From NCBI RefSeq assembly GCF_900182545.1, contig NZ_FXTJ01000007.1, forward strand, positions 1 through 64,000: 64,000 bases of DNA, written 5' to 3'. Source of the stretch: Geodermatophilus aquaeductus (GTDB lineage: Bacteria > Actinomycetota > Actinomycetes > Mycobacteriales > Geodermatophilaceae). The position numbers were made by a program, and so were the translations under genes. This document shows positions 24,205 to 31,052 of this stretch, one piece after another. Each line of letters starts with the position of its first letter. The first letter of the stretch is position 1. Under the pieces are notes generated by a model. It was not told the DNA's origin. It ran no database searches and worked only from the letters and a program-made list of their open reading frames with translations.

Positions 24205-24458
24205 CGTGGCCGCCATGCCTGGCGATCGACGTCCGCGGCCACGTCCCGACGTCTCGGATCTCATCGGTCGGTTCGATCACCGCCGTGCGCAGCAGCGCAA
24301 CGCCGTGCCGATCCGTCGCGCGCAGCTGACACCGATCGGGAGGACCGGGCGGAGCTGGCGCTCGTCGACGACGGCAGATCGATCCCGTGAGCCACCGTGG
24401 GCCGCGTCGTCCTCGGGACCGGTCCTCACCTACCCCATTCCAGCGCTATCATCGCCGG

Positions 24459-24854
24459 GTGTCGATGAGTGTTTCCGGAGACGCTGTATCCGACGGGCCG
24501 CACCTGGAGACGTCCGGCCTGTCCCCGGCCGCCTCGCTGTTCCACAGCCTGTCGGATCCCACCCGCCTGGCGATCCTGCGCCACCTGTCACTCGGGGAGC
24601 ACCGCGTCGTCGAGTTGACCAAGCACCTGGGGCTGGCGCAGTCGACGGTGTCCAAGCACCTCGCCTGCCTGCGCGACTGCGGTCTCGTCGACTCCCGCCC
24701 CCAGGGGCGCGCGTCGATGTTCTCGCTGACCACCCGCGACGAGCTGCTCGACCTGCTGGCCGCCGCCGAGCGACTGCTGGCCCTCACCGGCGATGCCGTC
24801 GACCTGTGCCCCACCTACGGAGCGACGAGCCGCGAGGAGACGCAGGTCCGATGA
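24459..24854 (+). CDS. ArsR-family metal-responsive repressor
   Basis: A 131-residue winged-helix protein: SPAASLFHSLSDPTRLAILR, recognition helix LGLAQSTVSKHLACLRDCGL, wing RPQGRASMFSL. Cysteines occur in the recognition helix region (HLACLRDC) and near the C-terminus (DLCPTYG), a layout like CmtR-type Cd/Pb sensors. TATCAT at 24447-24452 lies 7 bases before the GTG at 24459, suggesting leaderless transcription from that start; the ATG at 24465 is the alternative. Its stop overlaps the CDF transporter ATG (ATGA), so it probably represses this cassette. Confidence 0.88.
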   Translation: MSMSVSGDAVSDGPHLETSGLSPAASLFHSLSDPTRLAILRHLSLGEHRVVELTKHLGLAQSTVSKHLACLRDCGLVDSRPQGRASMFSLTTRDELLDLLAAAERLLALTGDAVDLCPTYGATSREETQVR

Positions 24855-25510
24855 GCGAGCACACCACCAAGACCCTCAGCCCCGCCGACACCGAGCGCCT
24901 GACCAGGCGAGGGCTGCGCCTGGCGCAGTTCACCGTCGTCTACAACGTCGCCGAGGGCGCCATCGCCATCACCGCGGGCATCCTCGCGGGCCTGGTGTCA
25001 CTCGTCGGCTTCGGCGTCGACTCCGGCATCGAGTCCGCGGCGTCGGTGCTGGTGGGCCTGCGTCTGGCCGCCCGACTGCGCAACGGCGAGGCCGACGAGG
25101 CCAAGGAGCGCCGAGCCCTCAAGGCCGTGGCCGTCACCTTCTTCGTGCTCGCCGCCTACGTGGTCATCGAGGGCGTCCGCAGCCTCCTCAGTGACGAGGC
25201 CCCGGACAACTCCCCCGTCGGGATCGTCCTGCTCGTCGCCTCGATCATCGTCATGCCGCTGCTGGTCCGCGCGAAGCGCCGGGTCGGCGAGGCCCTCGGC
25301 GGCGACCGGCTCATCCTGGCCGACGCCGCCGAGACGAGGATCTGCGTGCTGCTCAGCATCTCCACCCTTCTCGGCCTCGCCCTCTACGCCCTGGTCGGCT
25401 GGACCTGGCTCGACCCCGTCGCCGGCTTCGTCATCGCCGCCTTCGCCATCCACGAGGGACGGGAAGCCTGGGAGGGCGAACTGGTCGAGGACGACGACGA
25501 TGACGACTGA
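24851..25510 (+). CDS. Cation diffusion facilitator (CDF)-family transporter, short form
   Basis: A 219-residue protein with about five to six helices. The first metal-site motif is GFGVDSGIESA in helix 2 and the second is DPVAGFVIAAFAIHEGREAW in helix 5-6, as in CDF divalent metal exporters. It lacks the long cytoplasmic C-terminal domain of CzcD/YiiP and ends in a run of Asp. It is coupled to the ArsR gene upstream and overlaps lspA downstream by 11 bases. Likely role: efflux of Zn/Cd/Co-type ions using the proton gradient; specificity is not deducible. Confidence 0.88.
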   Translation: MSEHTTKTLSPADTERLTRRGLRLAQFTVVYNVAEGAIAITAGILAGLVSLVGFGVDSGIESAASVLVGLRLAARLRNGEADEAKERRALKAVAVTFFVLAAYVVIEGVRSLLSDEAPDNSPVGIVLLVASIIVMPLLVRAKRRVGEALGGDRLILADAAETRICVLLSISTLLGLALYALVGWTWLDPVAGFVIAAFAIHEGREAWEGELVEDDDDDD

Positions 25511-26021
25511 GACGCCCTCGGCAGCAGTGAGCGACGCGCCCGGACCCCGCCGTCCCCGCACTGCTCGCCTGGCCGTCGCCGCCACGGCGTTCGTTCTCGC
25601 AGCCGCTGACCTGGCGTTCAAGGCAGCCGCCGAGCACAACCTCACCGGTGGCCGCAGCATCGACCTGGGCCTGCTCGACCTTCGCCTCGGCTACAACTCC
25701 GGCGCGGCCTTCAGCCTGGGGGCGGGCCTGCCCAGCTGGGTGGTCCTCGCCGTGACGGGCCTCATCACCGCCGGCGTCGCCGTCTTCGCCTGGCGATCAG
25801 CCTCGACCGCCTCATGGCCTGTGCTCATGGGGCTGTCCGCGGTCCTCGCCGGCGCCGTGGGCAACCTCTCCGACCGCGCCGGCGACGGCGTGGTGACCGA
25901 CTACCTGCACACCGGGTGGTGGCCGACGTTCAACCTCGCCGATGTCTGCATCACCCTGGGCGCGGTCACCGTGGCCCTGGCGGTGCTGCGCGAGGACATG
26001 CCCCGACGCCAGGGGCGCTAG
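25500..26021 (+). CDS. lspA: Signal peptidase II (lipoprotein signal peptidase)
   Basis: A 173-residue four-helix membrane aspartyl protease that cleaves prolipoproteins at the lipobox. Conserved blocks are LGYNSGAAFSLG, GNLSDRAGDGVVTDYLH with the first catalytic Asp, and WWPTFNLADVCITLG with the second. The usual DQxTK of helix 1 is changed to DLAFK. The ATG at 25500 lies within the CDF gene, so the two are translationally linked. lspA genes paired with CDF transporters in metal cassettes are accessory copies; the housekeeping copy is presumably elsewhere. Confidence 0.93.
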   Translation: MTTETPSAAVSDAPGPRRPRTARLAVAATAFVLAAADLAFKAAAEHNLTGGRSIDLGLLDLRLGYNSGAAFSLGAGLPSWVVLAVTGLITAGVAVFAWRSASTASWPVLMGLSAVLAGAVGNLSDRAGDGVVTDYLHTGWWPTFNLADVCITLGAVTVALAVLREDMPRRQGR

Positions 26022-26103
26022 GAGCGGACAGGGCACCGCTGCGGTGCGCCCGGCACCGCCCGTCGTCGCACCCGGTCCCACCAGCGCCCTCCGCCTGCCG
26101 ATC

Positions 26104-26340
26104 GATGCCCGCCGCACCCACCGCGGCGGCCTGGCGCGAGCTCCACGCCGGCCTGCCCGACCATGTCGAGGACCCCTCGCTGCTGCCGGTGACCGAGCAC
26201 GGCCGATCTCCTGGCTCGCATCGACGACGCGCTCACCGACGAGCCGGTGAGCCGGGCCGCCGTCGAGGACTTCCTCGCTCATCCGGCGACCATCGGCCTC
26301 GACGTCCTGCACCGCCTTCGTGGTCGCGGACCGTCCGCGG
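26104..26340 (+). pseudogene. Possible frameshifted gene remnant
   Basis: A protein-like start (AAWRELHAGLPDHVEDPSLL) in one frame appears to continue in another (RIDDALTDEPVSRAAVEDFL, then HPATIGLDVLHRLRG), which suggests a single-base change in a small decayed gene. No family is recognised. Confidence 0.25.
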
Positions 26341-26616
26341 AGCCCGGGCTGGTCGTTGCGGGCCCGCTCGGGCCACCCGGTGAGGGCAGCCCCGGTCGTG
26401 CCGTTGACCGATCGCGCCGCGGCGCAGCGCTCTCGTCGTCGAGGGCGAGGACCGGCGTGAAAGCGTCGGTCTATACCTCCCGGCACCCGCGTCAACGGGC
26501 GTCCGCGACGCGTGTCACCTGACGAATCAGCGGTCGCAGATTGTCACGACCTGATAACGAAGCTACGGTGGCTGGGTCCGGTCGGTCGTCACGCCCCTTC
26601 AGGGGAGTCCGAGCGG

Positions 26617-26750
26617 ACGCCGCCGAGTCGCCTCCACGGCGAACCGGGGACCCACTGCAGTACTGGGGTGAATCGCGCTCCGGGGCCTGACGTCCCGGGC
26701 CTGTAGGGCTGCTTCCCGCCCGAACCCGTCAGCTAACTCGGTAGGCGGCC
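26617..26750 (+). promoter_or_regulatory. c-di-AMP (ydaO/yuaA-type) riboswitch
   Basis: Conserved ydaO blocks occur in the right order: an outer stem GCCGCC closing with GGCGGC near 26745, AACCGGGGACCCA at about 26643, GGGGTGAATC at 26665-26674, and the signature CCCGAACCCGTCAGCTAA followed by CTCGGTAGGCGG (26718-26748). In Actinobacteria this RNA senses cyclic di-AMP and usually turns off cell-wall hydrolase genes. The next gene on the strand, about 310 nt away, is an M15-like wall-hydrolase candidate, which fits. Confidence 0.88.
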
Positions 26751-26820
26751 ACCGGAAGAACGGAGAGCCGCCGCATGGCGCGCCCTTGCCCTGCCGCACC
26801 ACCACGTCGTCTCCGGCTTT

Positions 26821-26844
26821 CCCGCTGGAGCGGGCTGCGCCCGC
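26821..26844 (+). terminator. Competing GC hairpins after the riboswitch
   Basis: CCCGCT/AGCGGG (26821-26834, 2-base loop) and GCGGGC/GCCCGC (26830-26844, 3-base loop) overlap and exclude each other. They lie about 75 nt after the aptamer and could form its expression platform. No T tract follows. Confidence 0.35.
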
Positions 26845-27057
26845 GCATCTGACCGCTCGGGGCCCGCCCTCGCCGAGCGCCCACGCAGGCTCCACCAGCT
26901 CGAGCAACTCACGCTCGACCGGCGTCCCGCTGGTTCCCGTGGTGCACCTGCGTCGAGCCCGGCGTCCGCGGTCGGCCGCAGCCCTCGCCACCTGGACATC
27001 TCCGCAGTCGCGCGCTCGTGCGCCGCTGCGCCCGAACACCTCGGAGCACCACCACTC

Positions 27058-28017
27058 ATGGACGTCCGCACCACCACCTCCGGCCGCGCCGCGGGGCGCC
27101 GCGGCCGGGCCGCCCGGTCGGCCATCGCCCGCCGCCGTCCCGGCCTTCTCCTCGGTGTCGCCGCCGCCGGCGCCGTCCTCGTCAACGTCCTCACCGGCAC
27201 CGGGCCGGCCGCTCAGGCCGGGGCCGCGTCCTCGGAGTCGGCCAGCGTCGCCGAGGCCCTCGGCCTCTCCGGCCAGTCCAGCCCGGCCGGCGCCGCACCC
27301 GATCTGCAGCCGCTGCAGGACCTGACCGCCAGCCGCAGCAGCCGGGAGGCCGAGGAGACCGCCGCCCAGCAGGCGCAGGCCGCCGCGGACCAGGCTGCGG
27401 TCGAGCGGCAGCGGGTCGAGGCCGAGGCCGCCGCCCAGGCCGAGGCCGCCGCCCAGGCCGCGGCCCAGGCCGAAGCCGCGGCCCAGGCCGAGGCAGCCGC
27501 CCAGGCCGAGGCAGCCGCCCACGCCGAGGCAGCCGCCCAGGCCGAGGCAGCGGACGCCGCCGCGGAGTCGGCCGAGGCGCAGTCGGAGGCCTCCGACGAG
27601 GAGTCCGGGGAGGAGGCCGGCGCCGGCGAGGTGGCCGCCAGCACGGCGGTGACCGCGGTCGCGCGGATCACCAACAGCGCGGGATCACCGAAGCCGCAGT
27701 CGCAGGCGGCCGCGGACGCAGTCGTGTCCAACGTGCCCGGCGCGGACGACATCACCATCGGCGGAACCCGGGCCAGCGCGACCGACCCCGGGGGCCACCC
27801 CTCGGGGCTGGCCCTGGACTACATGGTGCTCTCCGACACCGCCCTGGGAAATGCGATCGTCCAGTACCACATCGCCAACTGGGACGCGCTCGGCGTCGAC
27901 TACCTGATCTACCAGCAGCGCATCCTGCAGTCGCCGGGTGGCTCCTGGTCGACCATGGCCGACCGTGGCAGCGCGACGCAGAACCACATGGACCACGTCC
28001 ACGTGAACTACCTGTAG
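27058..28017 (+). CDS. Exported coiled-coil protein with M15-like peptidase domain
   Basis: A 319-residue protein. A basic N-terminus and one hydrophobic segment (PGLLLGVAAAGAVLVNVLTG) export or anchor it. Residues about 85-180 are an Ala/Gln/Glu coiled coil with a repeated AEAAAQ unit. The last 110 residues (ITNSAGSPKPQSQAAADAVV onwards) resemble the ARB_07466-like/LAS domain: HPSGLALDYM gives the His...Asp pair and HMDHVHVNYL the final HxH, the metal ligands of D,D-peptidases. It probably trims peptidoglycan. The long leader carries a c-di-AMP riboswitch. The ATG at 27058 has a weak GGAG site 11 bases upstream. Confidence 0.78.
   Translation: MDVRTTTSGRAAGRRGRAARSAIARRRPGLLLGVAAAGAVLVNVLTGTGPAAQAGAASSESASVAEALGLSGQSSPAGAAPDLQPLQDLTASRSSREAEETAAQQAQAAADQAAVERQRVEAEAAAQAEAAAQAAAQAEAAAQAEAAAQAEAAAHAEAAAQAEAADAAAESAEAQSEASDEESGEEAGAGEVAASTAVTAVARITNSAGSPKPQSQAAADAVVSNVPGADDITIGGTRASATDPGGHPSGLALDYMVLSDTALGNAIVQYHIANWDALGVDYLIYQQRILQSPGGSWSTMADRGSATQNHMDHVHVNYL
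27420..27549 (+). repeat. In-frame tandem repeat in the coiled coil
   Basis: About seven imperfect 18-bp units around GCAGCCGCCCAGGCCGAG encode the AEAAAQ heptad-like repeat. The last three units are nearly identical (GAGGCAGCCGCCCA), suggesting recent expansion. Copy number could vary without shifting the frame. Confidence 0.75.
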
Positions 28018-28246
28018 TCCAGGCCGGGGACCGCAGGCCGTCCGCCACGTCCGGCCGGTGATCCTCGCCAGGAGGCGACCCTCGCGGGTGGCGCGGACAG
28101 GCGCCGGCCCCGCCGTGGCGATGTCGACGTGCTCCCTGTCGACGTGTTTCCTCAGCGTTCCGCCGGGCTCCCGTCCCGCACCCGCTGCGGTGCGCGCCGC
28201 ACGCCGAGGGCTCGATCCTCAGGTCACGGGCTGACCGATCCAGTCC

Positions 28247-29581
28247 TCAGACGCCGCGCGCGGGGCCACCGCGGATCCCGTCCGACGGAGCACCCGGGGA
28301 CGGCCTGGTGGCCGAGACAGTCCCGGCCTCGGCCTGCGCACGGTCGAGCAGACGCTGCGGTGAGCCGGGGATCCGCCCGCTGCGGACGCTCCTGCCGGAT
28401 GAGGGCCGCGACAGCACGCTCGCCGCGTCCTCCGCGGGCGTCCGTGCGGAGGCGAGCCCGGTCGTCAGGGCCGCGGCCCGGGCGACGACCCGCCGGAGGT
28501 GGTCGAGGTCGGCGCCGGAAGCCTGCACCGTGCGTCCGCCGATCACCGCCTGCACCCGGTCGCCGGGCATGTCCTCCATGGGCGGCAGATCCCGCGCGTC
28601 GGCGTACAGCCGCCCGGTCCGGGACCAGCGGTCGACGGCGGCCACGAGCCGGTCGGCCAGGGCCGGCAGCTGGCCGACCACGCGCATCAGCGTGCCGGCT
28701 GCGCTCGAGAGGTCCCGGCCGTCGTCCGGGTGGGCGATGCCGGCCGGATCGCCGACGTGGAGGCGCAGGGCATCGGCGAGCGCCCGTGCGTGCGCCACGA
28801 CTCCCCGGGGGTCGATCGGCTCTCCCACCCGCCCGTCGTGGAAGACCATGCTGGCGCGGCCGGCCAGTTGCCAGGCGAGCCCGGTGACCACCAGGGGTCC
28901 GGCGTCCTCCCCGGCCGTGCCGGCGACCATGGCGGCGGAGCGACTGGTGATCTCGGTGGCGGCGACGGCGGCGCGGAAGTCGCGCAGGGTCAGGTCGTCG
29001 GCCCGCCGGGCCCGGTCGAGCGCCGCGGCGAGGGCCGCGGCGGCGTCCAGCGCGGTCACCTCTCGCCCACCGGGCGGTGCGCCGGGCAGCGGGACGAGGC
29101 GGTCGAGCACCGCGCAGCCGTCCGCGGTCGGTGGGGATGCCTGCGCGTCGCGCTCGACGTCGGCGGCCGACTGGCGGACGAAGACCAGCTCCGGGGCCGC
29201 CTCCGGCGGCAGCAGCCGTCGGCCGAGCCGCGCGCAGTGCTCGGCCACCTCGGCCAGCTCGACGGTGACCGCCCACCGGTGCGCGCGACCCATGGTGCCC
29301 CGGTGGCGACCGACGAGGTCGGCGGCGGCGCCGGCGAGGTCGGTGAGCGGGCCGCCGGTGCGCGGCCACAGGCCGCCCGCGGTGGCGCACGCGCCGGCGA
29401 GTCCGGCGGCGGTCTGCTGCCGGGCGCTGGCCGCCGGGCTCAGTCCGTCCTCGGTCAGCCCGGTCAGCGCCCGGCCGAGGTGGGCCAGCGCGCCGGTGAC
29501 GTCCTCGATGGCCGCCGTCGGTGCGGGCGCGTGGGTGCGCGTGGTGAGCTCGTCGAGCAGGTGCTGCAGCGAGGTGGCCAC
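28247..29581 (-). CDS. Hypothetical protein, end of the conjugation operon
   Basis: A 444-residue, mostly helical soluble protein. It begins SLQHLLDELTTRTHAPAP and contains many Ala/Leu/Arg amphipathic stretches, with a basic, disordered tail. No motif is recognised. It is the last gene of the 12-gene minus-strand transfer operon, 3 bases after the stop of the preceding gene. The GTG at 29581 is chosen for that spacing. It is probably element-specific. Confidence 0.65.
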   Translation of the reverse strand: MATSLQHLLDELTTRTHAPAPTAAIEDVTGALAHLGRALTGLTEDGLSPAASARQQTAAGLAGACATAGGLWPRTGGPLTDLAGAAADLVGRHRGTMGRAHRWAVTVELAEVAEHCARLGRRLLPPEAAPELVFVRQSAADVERDAQASPPTADGCAVLDRLVPLPGAPPGGREVTALDAAAALAAALDRARRADDLTLRDFRAAVAATEITSRSAAMVAGTAGEDAGPLVVTGLAWQLAGRASMVFHDGRVGEPIDPRGVVAHARALADALRLHVGDPAGIAHPDDGRDLSSAAGTLMRVVGQLPALADRLVAAVDRWSRTGRLYADARDLPPMEDMPGDRVQAVIGGRTVQASGADLDHLRRVVARAAALTTGLASARTPAEDAASVLSRPSSGRSVRSGRIPGSPQRLLDRAQAEAGTVSATRPSPGAPSDGIRGGPARGV

Positions 29582-29584
29582 CGC

Positions 29585-29881
29585 TCAGCCCAGGCGCCGC
29601 AGGGCCTGGCGGGCGGCGCGGGCGGCGTCGAGGACCGGCGGGGCGGCGAAGGCGTCCTCGTCGAGGTCGGCGAGGGCGGCCATGGCCACGCGCACGGTGA
29701 TGCGGGGGTCGCCGTCGATCAGCTCCGTCGGGGTGGGCTGGGCGCCGGCCCGCTCGAGCAGCTCGGCGGCGTACAGGCAGTGCAGGGCGATCTCGGCGGG
29801 CACCTGCACCCGGTCGGCGCCGACGGCGTCGAGCAGTGCGGCGGCGTAGCTGAGCGGATCGGCGGTGAGGTCGGCGGTCAT
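29585..29881 (-). CDS. Hypothetical small helical protein of the conjugation operon
   Basis: A 98-residue acidic helical protein (DPLSYAAALLDAVGADRVQV to AARAARQALRRLG). The ATG overlaps the stop of the upstream gene by 4 bases. Family unknown. Confidence 0.65.
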   Translation of the reverse strand: MTADLTADPLSYAAALLDAVGADRVQVPAEIALHCLYAAELLERAGAQPTPTELIDGDPRITVRVAMAALADLDEDAFAAPPVLDAARAARQALRRLG

Positions 29882-30483
29882 CGGGTGGCTCCTGGGTCGT
29901 GGGGCGGGGCTGGGGTGGACGGTTCGCTGCCGGCCCGTCGTGCGGTGCGATCGGCGGAGGTCTGTGGGCAAGCGGGTCCGCTGTGAGCGGTTGGTTGTGC
30001 GGGATTACGGCTGGCGCCCGGACCTTCGGCGTCGAGACGTCGGGGAAGGGCGGCCGGGCAGTCCTCGAGCAGCCGCCAGTGCAGCTCCCGCGCCGGGTGC
30101 CGCGCGGGCAGCGGCGTGGCCGCGGCCAGGGCGGGGAGCCGGCGGGCGGGGTCGTAGCCGGCGGCGGCGGCGCGGTCGAGCGCGGCGGCCAGCGGTGGCC
30201 AGTCCGGACCGTCGACCAGGCGCGGGTCGATCCGCCCGGCGAGGACCTCCCAGTCCCGGCCACCCGGGTCGCGGTCGCCGTCGTCGGGCTCGCTCTCCAG
30301 GCCGCCGGCGACCTGCAGGATGCGGGCGGCGATCGCACGCCGCTCCTCCTCGGAGGGCGCGTCGCACCAGGCGCCCAGCAGGCGGGGGGTGTGCCGGGTC
30401 ATCCAGGTCCGGCTGACCCGGACGCCGCCGGTGAGCGTCACCCAGTCGCCGCGGCCGGGCCGGAGCCGGTCCCCGCCGCTCAC
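29878..30483 (-). CDS. Hypothetical protein of the conjugation operon
   Basis: A 201-residue soluble protein (WVTLTGGVRVSRTWMTRHTP, then DWPPLAAALDRAAAAGYDPA) ending in a Pro/Ser/Arg-rich tail. The middle block (ALDRAAAAGYDPARRLPALA) resembles the repeated helical segment found in the relaxase C-terminal half (LADRLAAADRAGLDAAGLLA), which may mean a shared interaction module. The GTG start overlaps the stop of the preceding gene by 4 bases. Function unknown. Confidence 0.62.
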   Translation of the reverse strand: MSGGDRLRPGRGDWVTLTGGVRVSRTWMTRHTPRLLGAWCDAPSEEERRAIAARILQVAGGLESEPDDGDRDPGGRDWEVLAGRIDPRLVDGPDWPPLAAALDRAAAAGYDPARRLPALAAATPLPARHPARELHWRLLEDCPAALPRRLDAEGPGASRNPAQPTAHSGPACPQTSADRTARRAGSEPSTPAPPHDPGATR

Positions 30484-31052
30484 GGGGTCGCTCCCCGCAG
30501 GGGTCGGGCCGAGGGGCCGGCCGCGGCGGCGGATCGCCCGTGGCCGGTGTCGCCGTCGAACAGGTCGCGGCGCGCCTGGGCCGACTCGGCGCTGTCGTGC
30601 GCGGCGGCCCAGGAGCGGGCCGGCCAGTCGAGGTGCCGTCCGGGTGGGCAGCCGATGCCGAGCCGGTCGGCCATCCGGGTGGTGAAGCCGGGCAGGGCGT
30701 AGCGGTGCCACTCCTCCAGCGCGTGCGGGGTGGGGGCGTCGCCGGCGACGACCCGCAGGCAGGCCAGCACGGCGAGCTCGGCAACCAGGTGCGGATGGGC
30801 GGGCCAGCAGGACGGGATGGCGGAGGCGGTCTGCCAGGCGTGGGTGCCGTTGAGCCACCCGGCGACGTCGTCGAGCCACGGCCACAGCTGCGCGCGGACG
30901 CGCGGTGCGCAGCCGGCCGGATCCCAGGGCCGGTCCAGCAGCTGCAGGCCGGCCGGCTCGAGGCCGGCGTCCTCGGCCTGGCGGAGGTGGTCGAAGGCGG
31001 TGCGCACCGCTCGCGGCGGCGCCGGGAAGGGGAGGAGCAGCGGCGCGGTCAC
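30480..31052 (-). CDS. Hypothetical protein following the coupling protein
   Basis: A 190-residue protein with Trp-rich helical segments (RAQLWPWLDDVAGWLNGTHA; PHALEEWHRYALPGFTTRMA). The GTG start overlaps the stop of the VirD4-like gene by 4 bases, so the two are coupled. It may be an accessory of the coupling protein. No family is recognised. Confidence 0.65.
   Translation of the reverse strand: MTAPLLLPFPAPPRAVRTAFDHLRQAEDAGLEPAGLQLLDRPWDPAGCAPRVRAQLWPWLDDVAGWLNGTHAWQTASAIPSCWPAHPHLVAELAVLACLRVVAGDAPTPHALEEWHRYALPGFTTRMADRLGIGCPPGRHLDWPARSWAAAHDSAESAQARRDLFDGDTGHGRSAAAAGPSARPLRGATP

Noticed and set aside
27420-27549. CRISPR-like array
   Set aside because: The repeats are contiguous, in frame and encode a coiled coil; there are no spacers or cas genes. 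No CRISPR array was seen anywhere in the window.
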